A stretch of 64,000 nt of DNA, taken from Rathayibacter sp. Leaf185. Lineage in GTDB: Bacteria; Actinomycetota; Actinomycetes; Actinomycetales; Microbacteriaceae. Position numbers and translations under genes: made by a program. This document shows positions 47,373 through 56,673 of the stretch, in pieces. Below the pieces are notes generated by a model that was given only the letters and a program-made list of their open reading frames with translations, was not told the DNA's origin and searched no databases. Each line of letters begins with the position of its first letter. Positions within the stretch are counted from its first letter, which is position 1. Location: positions 235,703-299,702 of the forward strand of contig NZ_LMPP01000009.1 of assembly GCF_001423885.1 (NCBI RefSeq). Direction: 5' to 3'.

Positions 47373-48983
47373 TCACGGCAGGTGCAGCACGCCCGTCGCG
47401 ATCAGCTCGCGCACCGGCGGCAGCACCGACTCGAGCACGTCCGTCTCGTCCACCTGCAGGAGCGACGCCACGGCAGCCGCGATCGCCGCGAGTGACAGCT
47501 CGCCGTCGGAGGCGCCGACCACCGCGGCGAGCGCTGTGTCGACGTCCTCCACGCGGGCGAAGCCGCCGCCCTGCCGCAGCCGGAGCACCGTCGGGTCGTC
47601 GTTGCCCGGCCAGTAGTGCCGCTCCTCGGTCACATCGCCCGCGACCGTGAGCGCGAGCCCGGCGAGAGCCTCGTCGTCCAGACCGGCGAGCGCCTCCCCC
47701 GCGTCGAGGCAGTGCGCGAGGTGCCCGCCGAGGCCCGCGGTGGCGAACGCCGCGTCGATCCGCTCGAAGCGCAGCAGCGGCGGCCGGGGCGCGGCGGGCA
47801 GGCGCAGCGTCACGTAGCCGAAGCCGACCCCCGTGACGCCGCGGCGCTCGAAGTCGCCCACCCAGGCGTCCACGAGCTGATCGAACTCCGCGCCGCGGGT
47901 CGTGCCTCCGTCGCGGATCCACGTCTCGGCGTAGACCGCCGGATCCTGCCGCTCGCGCTCGACGACCCACACGTCGAGCGGCGACGCGGCGCCCTCGATC
48001 CAGGCGTCCAGACCCTCCGGGCCCGGCTCGAGCGCCCGCGCGAGCGGACTGCGGACGTCGTCGAGCCAGCCCCGGACCCGATCGAACGCGTCCGCCGACT
48101 CCCGGTACTCCCAGTTGCCGAGCAGCTGCGCGACTCCGCCCGGTACGAGGTGATCGGCCGCGCCGACGATCACGCGGTGCACGATCTCGTCGCCCTCGAG
48201 CCCACCGTCGCGGTACTCGTACGAAGGGACCCCGGCCGCGCGCGGAGTGATCACGAACGGCGGGTTGGTGACGATGTGGTCGAACCGCTCGCCGGCGACC
48301 GGCTCGTACAGACTCCCGAGCCGGAACTCGATGCTCTCGATCCCGTTCAGCGCGGCGTTGAAGGCGGCGAAGGCGAGCGCCCGCTCCGAGATGTCGGTCG
48401 CGACGACCCGCTCGGCGTGACGGGAGGCGTGCAGCGCCTGGATCCCGCAGCCGGTGCCCAGATCGAGCACGCTGCCGACCGGCCGCTGGATCATCAACCC
48501 GGTGAGTGTCAGGCTCGCTCCGCCGACGCCCAGCACGTGGTCCTCGGCGAGGGCGCGGCCGAGCGCCAGCTCCCCCAGGTCGGAGGCGATCCACCAGGAG
48601 GCGGGACCGCGGAGGTCGACGAGGTCGTACGGCCGCAGATCGATCGTGGCGGTCACGACTGCTCCCGCCTCCGACTGCACGAGGCCCAGGCCGATCGCGC
48701 CGTCGAGACCGAGCGACGCGAACGCCGCGGTCGCCGCCTCCGTCGACACCGGGTCGGCGAGCAGGAACAGCCGGGCGAGCGTGGCGAGTGGCCCATCGAC
48801 GCCGGCGAGGGCCCGTCTGGCCGGGACGCGGTCGCCGCGGTGCAGCGCTTCACCGACAGCCTCCCCCCACAGCTCGCGGACGGCGTCGACGCCGTAGCGG
48901 GCGCGGGTGAGGTCGTCACGGAGGAGCGCCAGGAGCGCACGGTCGAGCTGGTCTGCAGGCTGCACCGGACCATCCTCGTGCAC
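47373..48983 (-). CDS. Class I SAM-dependent methyltransferase with NPPF motif (DUF7059/DUF7782 type)
   Basis: The protein of about 536 residues has an N-terminal helical region, a central methyltransferase domain ([35 protein letters not shown]) and a C-terminal winged-helix-like part. NPPF is typical of enzymes methylating amide or exocyclic amino groups (PrmC/RsmC/N6-adenine). The target here is unknown. Similar proteins are widespread in actinobacteria. The GTG 48983 start is uncertain because the frame stays open upstream. It is convergent with rnhA, 5 bp apart. Confidence 0.82.
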   Translation of the reverse strand: MHEDGPVQPADQLDRALLALLRDDLTRARYGVDAVRELWGEAVGEALHRGDRVPARRALAGVDGPLATLARLFLLADPVSTEAATAAFASLGLDGAIGLGLVQSEAGAVVTATIDLRPYDLVDLRGPASWWIASDLGELALGRALAEDHVLGVGGASLTLTGLMIQRPVGSVLDLGTGCGIQALHASRHAERVVATDISERALAFAAFNAALNGIESIEFRLGSLYEPVAGERFDHIVTNPPFVITPRAAGVPSYEYRDGGLEGDEIVHRVIVGAADHLVPGGVAQLLGNWEYRESADAFDRVRGWLDDVRSPLARALEPGPEGLDAWIEGAASPLDVWVVERERQDPAVYAETWIRDGGTTRGAEFDQLVDAWVGDFERRGVTGVGFGYVTLRLPAAPRPPLLRFERIDAAFATAGLGGHLAHCLDAGEALAGLDDEALAGLALTVAGDVTEERHYWPGNDDPTVLRLRQGGGFARVEDVDTALAAVVGASDGELSLAAIAAAVASLLQVDETDVLESVLPPVRELIATGVLHLP

Positions 48984-49053
48984 GGCCGTTCCACAGGAGG
49001 TGCGCCACGAGCACCGCACCGGCTTCCCGCCGATCGTGGCACGGCCTCCGTCG

Positions 49054-49059
49054 TACGAT
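49054..49059 (+). promoter_or_regulatory. Leaderless-type -10 box of the deazaflavin-dependent reductase gene
   Basis: TACGAT is followed by 6 nt and ATG 49066. Confidence 0.6.
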
Positions 49060-49065
49060 CGGAGC

Positions 49066-49503
49066 ATGCCCCTCACCGGAGAATACGAACCGAGCACGTC
49101 CGCCTGGGCCCGCGAGCAGGCGGAGCTGTACGAAGCCACGAACGGCGCGGAGGGGAACCTCCTCCGCGGCAAGCCGATCATCGTCCTGACCACGGTCGGC
49201 GCGAAGAGCGGCAAGCTGCGCAAGACGGCCCTCATGCGCGTCGAGCACGACGGCGAGTACGTCGTCGTCGCGTCGAAGGGCGGAGCACCGGAGCACCCCG
49301 TCTGGTACGGCAACATGCTCAAGGAGCCGCACGTCGAGCTGCAGGACGGCGCCGAGAAGAAGGACTACACCGCGAGCGTTCTCGAGGGAGAGCAGCGGGC
49401 GATCTGGTGGGAGCGCTCCGTCGCCGCGTGGCCCGACTACGCGACCTACCAGACGAAGACCGAGCGCGAGATCCCGCTCGTGCTGCTCACGCCCTGGTCC
49501 TGA
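49066..49503 (+). CDS. Nitroreductase/deazaflavin (F420)-dependent oxidoreductase, Ddn family
   Basis: The 145-residue protein shows the F420-binding split-barrel pattern of Ddn: [27 protein letters not shown], then [18 protein letters not shown] and PHVELQDG. Such enzymes use reduced F420 to reduce quinones or nitro compounds, often at the membrane. ATG 49066 fits the leaderless promoter. It is convergent with the hydrolase gene, whose stop is immediately adjacent. Confidence 0.88.
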   Translation: MPLTGEYEPSTSAWAREQAELYEATNGAEGNLLRGKPIIVLTTVGAKSGKLRKTALMRVEHDGEYVVVASKGGAPEHPVWYGNMLKEPHVELQDGAEKKDYTASVLEGEQRAIWWERSVAAWPDYATYQTKTEREIPLVLLTPWS

Positions 49504-50208
49504 TCACTCCTCGTCGACGCGCGCGGCGATGAGGTCGAGCACCCGCGGATGCGACAGCAGCGCGAAGTGCCCGACCACCGAGACCGCGATGTTCTCGCGC
49601 GCGCCGACGAGTCGGCTCCCGCCCGGGATGTACTGGTCGCGCATCCCGTAGATCGAGGTGATGCGGGAGTCGGCGTCGCGCTCGGCCAGCAACGTGCGGA
49701 TGACGGGTCGGTGCGGAGCGAACTCCCGGAGCGCCCGCGCCGGGGCGATGCGGGCGAGCGGCGAGCCGTTGAACGGAGTCGAGACCGCGATCATCCGCTC
49801 GACCCGCTTCTCGTCGCGGTCGTCGACGACCATCATGTGCTTGCCGATCAGGCCGCCCTTGCTGTGCGCGACGATCACGACTCCGCGGAGGTCGTCCTCG
49901 CGCAGATACTGCTGCCCGAGTGCCGCGGAGGCGACGATCGGCCGGGTGTTGTAGCCCAGCGCCGGCAGCACGTGGATCGGGTGGCCCGCCGCGTGCAGAC
50001 GGTCGGCGACCGGCTGGAGGAACTGCCAGGTCTCGTAGACGCCCGGGATGAGCAGCACCGGGGCCTCGTCTCCGGAGGCGTAGTGCGAGACGTCCCAGCC
50101 GTCGCGGAGGTGCGCGAAGCGCGACCCGTACGCGTAGCGGTAGTCGCGGAGATACGCCCGGCGCATCGAGGTCGAACGACGCGGGCGCCCGGACTCACGC
50201 GCTGGCAT
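49504..50208 (-). CDS. Alpha/beta hydrolase (lipase-like)
   Basis: The 234-residue protein has PVLLIPGVYETWQFLQPVADRL as the oxyanion/N-terminal strand and VIVAHSKGGLIGKHM as nucleophile elbow, with Ser in HSKGG (a variant of GXSXG). VGHFALLSHPRVLDL supplies a likely catalytic His. It resembles triacylglycerol lipase/PGAP1-like hydrolases. ATG 50208 lies within the end of the VOC gene (14-nt overlap), so the two are co-transcribed. The substrate is unknown. Confidence 0.8.
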   Translation of the reverse strand: MPARESGRPRRSTSMRRAYLRDYRYAYGSRFAHLRDGWDVSHYASGDEAPVLLIPGVYETWQFLQPVADRLHAAGHPIHVLPALGYNTRPIVASAALGQQYLREDDLRGVVIVAHSKGGLIGKHMMVVDDRDEKRVERMIAVSTPFNGSPLARIAPARALREFAPHRPVIRTLLAERDADSRITSIYGMRDQYIPGGSRLVGARENIAVSVVGHFALLSHPRVLDLIAARVDEE

Positions 50209-50668
50209 AGGCCTCTTCGAGAGTGCGGATGTCGAGGCGGCCCATCGCCAGCATCGCCTGCGTGGCGCGCGACGCGCCCTCGGGGTCGGGGCCGCCGAGG
50301 AGCGAGCCGAGCACGCGCGGCACGATCTGCCACGAGAGCCCCCAGCGGTCCTTGAGCCAGCCGCAGCGGCTCTCCTGCCCACCGTCGGCGACGAGCGCGT
50401 CCCACAGCCGGTCGAGCTCTGCCTGGTCGTCGACCGCGATGACGATCGAGATCGCCTCGGTGAACGGGAACCTCGGCCCGGCGTTCATCGCCTGGAAGCT
50501 CTGCCCGTCGAGCTCGAAATCCACCGTGAGCACGGTTCCCGACGAGGGCGAGCCCTCGGGCAGCACCTGCCTGTCGAGGATCCGCGAGTTCGGGATCAGG
50601 CTCGTGTAGAGGTCGACCGCCTCCCCCGCCCCGTCGTCGAACCAGAGGAACGTGCTGACTGCGCCCAT
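50195..50668 (-). CDS. VOC family protein (PhnB/3-demethylubiquinone methyltransferase-like fold)
   Basis: The 157-residue protein has FLWFDDGAGEAVDLYTSLIPNS, then FQAMNAGPRFPFTEAISI and CGWLKDRWGLSWQIVPRVL, the pattern of the PhnB-type glyoxalase-fold group often mislabelled as a methyltransferase. It probably binds a small ligand or metal; the function is unknown. It overlaps the hydrolase gene downstream. Confidence 0.85.
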   Translation of the reverse strand: MGAVSTFLWFDDGAGEAVDLYTSLIPNSRILDRQVLPEGSPSSGTVLTVDFELDGQSFQAMNAGPRFPFTEAISIVIAVDDQAELDRLWDALVADGGQESRCGWLKDRWGLSWQIVPRVLGSLLGGPDPEGASRATQAMLAMGRLDIRTLEEAYASA

Positions 50669-50732
50669 CGGAGTCTCCTTCGTCGTCCCCAGTGTGGCCC
50701 CGGTGCCCGCTCGCCGCGAGGGAGAACGACGC

Positions 50733-51599
50733 TCAGAGCGGAGTGACGCCGAACGCCGCCGCGAGCTTGTCGATCTTCTTCGCCCGACCGAGGCGGGGCA
50801 GGTCGCTGCCGTCGCGGATGACGCGTCCGCGCGCCTCGAAGTCGTCGAGGAAGTCGCGCGCCCACGCCACGTCCGACGGGGTGGGGCTGATGACCTCGTT
50901 GATGACGGCGAGCTGCTCGGTGTCGAGGCAGAGCTTGCCGGTCAGGCCGAGCGAGACGGTGAGCGCGGACTGCTCGCGGAGCACCGGGTGGCTGTTCGAG
51001 ACGGTCGGGCCGTCGATCGGGCCGGGCAGGTCGCCGATGCGCGACGCGACGACGAGGCGGGAGCGGGGGTACGCCATCGCCAGATCATCGGCGCTGGTGC
51101 CGGTGTCGCGGCGATAGTCGCCGCTCCCGAAGGCGAGGCGGAAGCAGCCGCGCGCCCGGGCGATCGAGACCGCCTCCTCGATGCCGAGCGCCGACTCGAC
51201 GAGCGCGAGCACAGGGGTGGACCCACCGAGGCGGTCGAAGGTCTCGGTGACGTGCTCCGCCGCCTCCGTCTTGGCGAGCATCACGCCGGCAAGACCCGGG
51301 AGGCCCTTCAGCGCGTCGACGTCGTCGGACCAGAACGGGGTGGAGTGATCGTTGATCCGCACCCACGCGCGCTTGTCGCCCTTCAGCCACTCGACGACAT
51401 CGGCACGGGCATCGGGCTTCGCCTTGGGGTCGACCGCGTCCTCGATGTCGAGCACTATCTGGTCGGCACGCGACGCGTGAGCGGCGTCGAAGGTCTCGGT
51501 GCGGGTCGCGTTGACCAGGAGCCACGAGCGGGCGATCTCGGGGGCGACGTCGCGCCCCTTGCGAACCAGGCCGGTGGGAGTGGGGATGGTCGACGTCAC
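50733..51599 (-). CDS. HpcH/HpaI aldolase/citrate lyase-family CoA ester lyase
   Basis: The 288-residue TIM-barrel protein has ARSWLLVNATRTETFDAAH, VLDIEDAVDPKAK with metal-binding residues, VMLAKTEAAEHV and LVESALGIEEAV with the catalytic Glu. It resembles malyl/citramalyl/beta-methylmalyl-CoA lyases, which cleave acyl-CoA esters to acetyl- or propionyl-CoA plus an oxoacid. GTG 51599 lies behind GAGAGGA. Association with fatty-acid and thiolase genes downstream on the opposite strand is loose. Confidence 0.87.
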   Translation of the reverse strand: MTSTIPTPTGLVRKGRDVAPEIARSWLLVNATRTETFDAAHASRADQIVLDIEDAVDPKAKPDARADVVEWLKGDKRAWVRINDHSTPFWSDDVDALKGLPGLAGVMLAKTEAAEHVTETFDRLGGSTPVLALVESALGIEEAVSIARARGCFRLAFGSGDYRRDTGTSADDLAMAYPRSRLVVASRIGDLPGPIDGPTVSNSHPVLREQSALTVSLGLTGKLCLDTEQLAVINEVISPTPSDVAWARDFLDDFEARGRVIRDGSDLPRLGRAKKIDKLAAAFGVTPL

Positions 51600-51696
51600 G
51601 TGCGTGTCCTCTCGGTGGCGCGGTCCTCGCTCCGCGAGCCCCGCCGCCGAGCGACGGTGCCGGGGTCAAGGGTAGCGGGCGCGGAACGCCGACGGA

Positions 51697-52215
51697 TCAG
51701 AGGCCCGCGCGCTCGGCGAGGCCCTTCACGAAGGCGGCCTGGCCCGCGTGCTGGATGTCGTCGTCGACGACCGAGACGAGCCGCACGGCGAGGGTCACGG
51801 GCGGGTCCCAGCGGGTGTCGACGACGCGCGGCAGGTCCTCGTCGGCGAGCGTGTCGAGGTAGGCGAGCGTCTGCTCGTGCACGGCGTCGGCGTAGGAGGA
51901 GAGGAGCTCGGCCGGCAGGGCGGCGAGCGCCGCGACCTCGGACGGCGATTGGCCGTATCCGCTCGCCTCGGGCCCGAACGGCAGGCCGCAGCGCTCGTGG
52001 AAGCCGTCGGCGGTCCAGGTCTGCTCGCGCTCGGCGAGCGGCGCGAGGTGGTCGTCCTGCACGCGGGTCAGGTGCCAGATCAGCCAGGCGGCCGAGTTGG
52101 CCTGCGGATCGGCGCGGTACGCGAGCTGCTCGGGGGTGGCGTCGTCGAGGACGGCGTGCACGGTCTCGTGCACGCGTCCGAACGCGTCGCGGAGGAGGTC
52201 GATGGCTGCACTCAT
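51697..52215 (-). CDS. DinB family protein
   Basis: The 172-residue four-helix-bundle protein has the N-terminal AIDLLRDAFGRVHETVHAVL, then AAWLIWHLTRVQDDHLAPL with a metal-binding His, and VVDDDIQHAGQAAFVKGL with the later His. This mycothiol-dependent DinB/MDMPI-like superfamily has few assigned functions. ATG 52215 starts the domain. It is divergent from the acyl-CoA ligase gene, 53 bp apart. Confidence 0.85.
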   Translation of the reverse strand: MSAAIDLLRDAFGRVHETVHAVLDDATPEQLAYRADPQANSAAWLIWHLTRVQDDHLAPLAEREQTWTADGFHERCGLPFGPEASGYGQSPSEVAALAALPAELLSSYADAVHEQTLAYLDTLADEDLPRVVDTRWDPPVTLAVRLVSVVDDDIQHAGQAAFVKGLAERAGL

Positions 52216-52268
52216 GGCGCCAGTCTGCACCCGGCGTGCTCGGAGGCGGGTGCCGGATACTCGCTCGG

Positions 52269-53978
52269 GTGACCACCGGAACCCCGAACCTGGCGACGAA
52301 GCCGTGGCTGTCCTCCTACGCGGAGGGCGTCCCCACCGAGATCGATCCGCCCACCCAGACGCTCGTCGATCTGCTCGAGGACTCGGTGGCCCGCTACCGG
52401 CGCGGCACCGCGCTCGAGTTCTTCGGCGCCGAGACCAGCTACGCCGAGCTCGGCGACAGAGTGGCGCGGGCGGCGGAGGGGCTGCGGCGCCTGGGCGTCA
52501 GGCCCGGCGACCGCGTCGCGCTCGTGCTGCCCAACTGCCCGGAGCACGTCATCGCGTTCTACGCGGCGCTGCGGCTCGGCGCGATCGTGGTCGAGCACAA
52601 CCCGCTCTACACGCCGCGCGAGCTGCGCCGGCAGTTCGAGGACCACGGAGCGCGCTTCGCCGTCGTGTGGGACAAGGTCGCCGACGTCGTCGCGACGATG
52701 CCCGCCGACCTCGGCATCGAGCGGGTCGTCTCGGTCGACATGACGGAGTCGTTCCCCCTCGCCAAGCGCCTCGCGCTGCGTCTGCCGCTGCCGAAGGTCA
52801 GGGAGACGCGCGCGAAGCTCACCGCGCGGCCCCGCACGAAGACGCTGATCGCGTTCGACCGTCTCCTGAACGGGCGGCGCCTCGCGCGCTCGCACCCTCG
52901 CCCCTCGCTCGGCGACACCGCGCTGCTGCAGTACACGAGTGGCACGACGGGCACGCCGAAGGGGGCGATCCTCTCGCACGCCAACCTCCGCGCCAACGCG
53001 ATGCAGGGGCGCGCGTGGGTGCCGGGCCTGCGAGAGGGCGACGAGACCTTCTACGCGGTGCTGCCGCTCTTCCACGCCTACGGACTGACGCTCTGCCTCA
53101 CCTTCGCGATCAGCATCGGCGCGAAGGTCGTGCTGTTCCCCACCTTCGACGTCGCGCTGGTGAAGGCGGCCGCGAAGTCGTCGCCGCCCACCTTCCTGCC
53201 CGCGGTGCCGCCGGTCTACGAGGCGCTCGCGCGCGCCTCCGAGCGGGGCGAGCTCGATCTGCGCAGCATCCGCTTCGCGATCTCGGGGGCGATGGGCCTT
53301 CCCGTCGCCGTCGTCGACCGCTGGGAGCGCGCCAGCCGCGGCCTGCTCGTCGAGGGCTACGGCATGACCGAGTCCTCCCCCGTCGCGCTCGGCAACCCGG
53401 TCGGCCCGACCCGTCGCCCCGGCACCGTCGGAGTGCCGTTCCCGAGCACCGAGATCCGCCTGGTCGACCCGGCCGACCCCTCCGTCGATCGCGGGCCCGG
53501 CGAATCGGGCGAGCTGCTGCTGCGCGGCCCGCAGGTGTTCCAGGGCTACTGGAAGCGGCCCGACGAGACGTCCGAGACCCTGCTGGCCGGTGGCTGGCTC
53601 CGGACCGGCGACATCGCGACGATCTCGGCCGACGGCTTCGTCACGATCGTCGACCGCGCGAAGGAGCTGATCATCACGGGCGGCTTCAACGTTTCGCCGT
53701 CCGAGGTGGAGGGCGTGCTCGAATCGCACCCCGACGTGGTGCGCGCTGCCGTCGTCGGACTCCCCCGCGCCGACGGCGGCGAGAGCGTGGCCGCCGCGGT
53801 CGTGCTGCGACCCGGAACCGCCGTCGACACCGAGGCGCTGCGCGACTTCTGCCGCGGGCACCTCACCCCCTACAAGGTGCCCAAGCGCGTCGACGTGGTG
53901 ACCGAGCTGCCGACGTCGCTGATCGGCAAGGTGCTGCGGCGCGAGGTGCGGCAGACGCTGATGGACGCCGGACGCTGA
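52269..53978 (+). CDS. fadD: Long-chain fatty acid--CoA ligase
   Basis: The 569-residue ANL-family enzyme has the AMP-binding P-loop YTSGTTGTPKGAILSH, VEGYGMTESSP, WLRTGDIATISADGF and the C-terminal catalytic Lys in LPTSLIGKVLRRE. It activates fatty acids to acyl-CoA through acyl-AMP. GTG 52269 is chosen because the preceding in-frame run reaches far into DinB and the CoA lyase antisense. An ATACTCG stretch just upstream may be a leaderless -10 box. It precedes a quinone reductase and a thiolase, together suggesting fatty-acid breakdown. Confidence 0.93.
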   Translation: MTTGTPNLATKPWLSSYAEGVPTEIDPPTQTLVDLLEDSVARYRRGTALEFFGAETSYAELGDRVARAAEGLRRLGVRPGDRVALVLPNCPEHVIAFYAALRLGAIVVEHNPLYTPRELRRQFEDHGARFAVVWDKVADVVATMPADLGIERVVSVDMTESFPLAKRLALRLPLPKVRETRAKLTARPRTKTLIAFDRLLNGRRLARSHPRPSLGDTALLQYTSGTTGTPKGAILSHANLRANAMQGRAWVPGLREGDETFYAVLPLFHAYGLTLCLTFAISIGAKVVLFPTFDVALVKAAAKSSPPTFLPAVPPVYEALARASERGELDLRSIRFAISGAMGLPVAVVDRWERASRGLLVEGYGMTESSPVALGNPVGPTRRPGTVGVPFPSTEIRLVDPADPSVDRGPGESGELLLRGPQVFQGYWKRPDETSETLLAGGWLRTGDIATISADGFVTIVDRAKELIITGGFNVSPSEVEGVLESHPDVVRAAVVGLPRADGGESVAAAVVLRPGTAVDTEALRDFCRGHLTPYKVPKRVDVVTELPTSLIGKVLRREVRQTLMDAGR

Positions 53979-54012
53979 CGACGACCGGACGATGACGAAC
54001 GAGGAGGACCAC

Positions 54013-54957
54013 ATGGCGAGGATCGTGCAGTTCCGCGAGATCGGCGGACCCGAGGTGCTCGAGGTGGTCGACGCCCCGGACCCGGAGGCACCATCCGACG
54101 GCGTCGTCGTCGCGATCCGCGCAGCCGGCGTGAACCCGATCGAGTGGAAGATCCGCTCGGGGCTCCGCCCGAGTCCGCCGATCACAGCGCCGCGCCGCCT
54201 CGGCTCCGACGGGTCGGGCGTCATCACGGCCGTCGGCACGGAGGTCACCGGCTGGAGCGTCGGCGACGAGGTGATCGTGACCGGCGCGACCGGGACGTAC
54301 GGCACCTCCGTCGTCGGGTCGCCCGACTCACTCGACGCGAAGCCCGCAGGGCTGGGGTTCGAGGAGGCGGCGGCGCTCGGCATCCCGATCAGCACCGCCT
54401 ACCAGGCCGTGATCTCGCTCGGCGTCGCGGAGGGATCGACCTTCCTCGTGCACGCCGGCGCCGGCGCCGTCGGGCAGGCCGCCATCCAGTTCGCCCGCGA
54501 GCGCGGCGCGACGGTGATCGCCACGGCGAGCCCGGCGAACCACGAGCGTCTGCGGGAGCTGGGCGCGGTGCCCGTCGCCTACGGACCGGGGCTCGAGGAG
54601 CGACTGCGCGAGGCCGCACCCGGCGGAGTCGACCGCGTGCTCGACGCGGCGGGCACCGACGAGGCGATCGCCGCCTCCCTCGCACTGGTCGAGGACCCGC
54701 AGCACGTCGGCACGGTCGTCGTCGGCGGGCGCGCCGCCGAGCTGGGGATCAAGGCCTGGAGCGGCGGGAACCCGGTGCCGCTGACCGACGAGGAGCAGCG
54801 CCTGCGTCGCGAGGCGGTGCCGCATGCTGCGCGGCTCGCCGCCGAGGGGCGCTTCTCGGTCGAGATCGGGCCGCGATTCGGGCTCGACGACGTCGCGGAG
54901 GCGCATCGCCTCAGCGAGGACGGGCACGTCCGCGGGAAGATCCTCCTGGTGCCCTGA
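54013..54957 (+). CDS. NADP-dependent zinc-free alcohol dehydrogenase/quinone reductase (MDR family)
   Basis: The 314-residue MDR protein begins ARIVQFREIGGPEVLEVVD and has AAGVNPIEWKIRSG, LGSDGSGVITAVG and the nucleotide-binding VHAGAGAVGQAAIQFARERG. It lacks the zinc cysteines of classical alcohol dehydrogenases, as in QOR/zeta-crystallin-type reductases. ATG 54013 follows GAGGAGG by 5 nt and is preferred over ATG 53992. It lies 34 bp after the CoA ligase gene. Confidence 0.9.
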   Translation: MARIVQFREIGGPEVLEVVDAPDPEAPSDGVVVAIRAAGVNPIEWKIRSGLRPSPPITAPRRLGSDGSGVITAVGTEVTGWSVGDEVIVTGATGTYGTSVVGSPDSLDAKPAGLGFEEAAALGIPISTAYQAVISLGVAEGSTFLVHAGAGAVGQAAIQFARERGATVIATASPANHERLRELGAVPVAYGPGLEERLREAAPGGVDRVLDAAGTDEAIAASLALVEDPQHVGTVVVGGRAAELGIKAWSGGNPVPLTDEEQRLRREAVPHAARLAAEGRFSVEIGPRFGLDDVAEAHRLSEDGHVRGKILLVP

Positions 54958-54999
54958 GCACCTCCCCCACAGAGCCTCACTGTCGAGAAGGAGCCCGCC

Positions 55000-56190
55000 G
55001 TGCCGGACGACGCCACCACCCCCGTGATCCTCGGAGGGGCGCGGACCCCGTTCGCCCGCTTCTCGGGGGCCTTCGCCCCGCTGTCGGCGGTCGAGCTCGG
55101 CGCCGTCGCCGTCCGGGCGGCTCTCGAGCGGTCGGGCGCCTCGCCGGCCGAGGTCGACGCTGTGATCCTCGGCCAGGTGCTGCAGGCCGGCGCCGGCCAG
55201 GGGCCCGCGCGGCAGACCTCGATCCGGGCGGGTCTCGGCTGGGATGTGCCGACCGTCACGATCAACAAGCTCTGCCTCTCGGGCCTCACCGCGGTCATCG
55301 ACGCGGCGCGCCTCATCCGCACCGGCGAGGCCTCGGTCGTCGTCGCGGGCGGCCAGGAGTCGATGACCGGGGCCCCGCACCTGCTGCTCGGCTCTCGAGC
55401 GGGCATCGGAGTCGGTGCCCGCCCGCTCGAGGACGCCCTGCTCCACGACGGGTTGCTCGACCCCTTCGACGACCGGATCATGGGGCGCGTCACCGACGAC
55501 GGCAACGCCGAGCGGGGCATCCGCCGCGAGCGCCAGGACGCGTACGCCGCGCTCTCCCACCAGCGGGCCGCCGCCGCCCGCGCGTCGGGCGTCCTGGCCG
55601 ACGAGATCGCTCCCGTCTCCGTCCCGCAGCGGCGGGGCGGCGCCCTCGTGGTCTCCGAGGACGACGGCATCCGGCCCGGAACGACGGTCGAGGTCCTCGC
55701 GGGGCTGGCACCCGCTTTCTCGCCGGAGGGGACGATCACCGCCGGCAGCTCGTCACCGCTCAGCGACGGCGCCGCCGCGCTCGTCGTCGTGTCGAAGGGG
55801 TGGGCCCTCGAGAAGGGGCTCCCCTGGATCGCCGAGGTCCTCGAGCACGGGCAGGTCGCCGGCCCCGACAACTCGCTGCACTCGCAGCCGTCGGCCGCGA
55901 TCCTCCGGGCACTGGCGCGCCGCGGGGCCTCGGTCGCCGACCTCGATCTGATCGAGATCAACGAGGCCTTCGCCTCGGTCGTGCTGCAGTCGACCGACGA
56001 CCTCGGCGTCGCCCCCGAGTCGGTCAACGTCGACGGAGGCGCGATCGCACTCGGCCACCCCGTCGGCGCCTCGGGAGCGCGACTCGCGCTGCACCTCGCG
56101 CTCGCCCTCCGACGCCGCGGCGGCGGCCTCGGGGTCGCCGCGCTCTGCGGAGGCGGCGGGCAGGGCGAGGCTCTCCTCCTGCGCGCCTGA
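55000..56190 (+). CDS. Acetyl-CoA C-acetyltransferase (thiolase)
   Basis: The 396-residue thiolase has the nucleophilic Cys in NKLCLSGLTAVIDAAR, EINEAFASVVLQ, the catalytic His in GHPVGASGARL and the second Cys in ALCGGGGQGEA. It condenses or cleaves acyl-CoA units with acetyl-CoA. GTG 55000 follows a GAGAAGGAG site. A strong hairpin follows. Confidence 0.93.
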   Translation: MPDDATTPVILGGARTPFARFSGAFAPLSAVELGAVAVRAALERSGASPAEVDAVILGQVLQAGAGQGPARQTSIRAGLGWDVPTVTINKLCLSGLTAVIDAARLIRTGEASVVVAGGQESMTGAPHLLLGSRAGIGVGARPLEDALLHDGLLDPFDDRIMGRVTDDGNAERGIRRERQDAYAALSHQRAAAARASGVLADEIAPVSVPQRRGGALVVSEDDGIRPGTTVEVLAGLAPAFSPEGTITAGSSSPLSDGAAALVVVSKGWALEKGLPWIAEVLEHGQVAGPDNSLHSQPSAAILRALARRGASVADLDLIEINEAFASVVLQSTDDLGVAPESVNVDGGAIALGHPVGASGARLALHLALALRRRGGGLGVAALCGGGGQGEALLLRA

Positions 56191-56196
56191 CCGGCT

Positions 56197-56259
56197 CCGC
56201 GAGATGCCTCTTCGGTACACCCGTGTCGGCGTGTCGCGTACCGAAGTGGCATCTCGCGG
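56197..56259 (+). terminator. Terminator of the thiolase transcript
   Basis: CCGCGAGATGCC pairs with GGCATCTCGCGG, with a further TTCGGTAC/GTACCGAA stem inside, starting 6 nt after the stop. Confidence 0.75.
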
Positions 56260-56275
56260 AGGGGCTCGGCGCGGA

Positions 56276-56281
56276 TACGCT
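56276..56281 (+). promoter_or_regulatory. Leaderless-type -10 box of the PPOX-fold gene
   Basis: TACGCT is followed by 6 nt and ATG 56288. Confidence 0.6.
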
Positions 56282-56287
56282 CGACGA

Positions 56288-56671
56288 ATGAGCATCCTCA
56301 GCGCCGACGGCCTCGCCTTCGTGGCCGACCGGCACCTGGCCACCCTGTCGACTCCGTGGCAGCAGGGGCGGCTGCACGTCGTCGCCGTCGGGTTCACCTA
56401 CGAGGAGGGCGTCGTGCGCGTCATCACCTCGCGCGAGAGCCAGAAGGTGCTGAACGTCCGCCGCGGCGGTACCGCGACCGTCAGCCAGGTCGACGGCATC
56501 CGATGGCTGAGCCTCGGTGGGCCGGCGACGATCGAGGAGGAGCCCGAGGCCGTCGCGCACGCGGTCGAGCTCTACTCGGCCCGGTACCGCACGCCGCGCC
56601 CCAACCCGCTGCGCGTCGCCATCCGCATCGACGTCGACTTCGCCCTCGCCTCCTCGGGTCTGCGCGCCTGA
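56288..56671 (+). CDS. Pyridoxamine 5'-phosphate oxidase-fold protein, probably F420-dependent
   Basis: The 127-residue split-barrel protein has ADRHLATLSTPWQQGRLHVV, GVVRVITSRESQKVLNVRRGG and WLSLGGPATIEEEPEAV, as in the small F420-binding PPOX subgroup (TIGR03618-like). With the Ddn-family protein at 49 kb this suggests a cell that makes F420. The substrate is unknown. ATG 56288 is chosen over the in-frame 56204, whose codons form the preceding hairpin. Confidence 0.83.
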   Translation: MSILSADGLAFVADRHLATLSTPWQQGRLHVVAVGFTYEEGVVRVITSRESQKVLNVRRGGTATVSQVDGIRWLSLGGPATIEEEPEAVAHAVELYSARYRTPRPNPLRVAIRIDVDFALASSGLRA

Positions 56672-56673
56672 TC

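Noticed and set aside
50652..52268. In-frame extension of the acyl-CoA ligase to 1108 residues
   Set aside because: It reads antisense through the CoA lyase and DinB genes; the ligase domain begins at GTG 52269.
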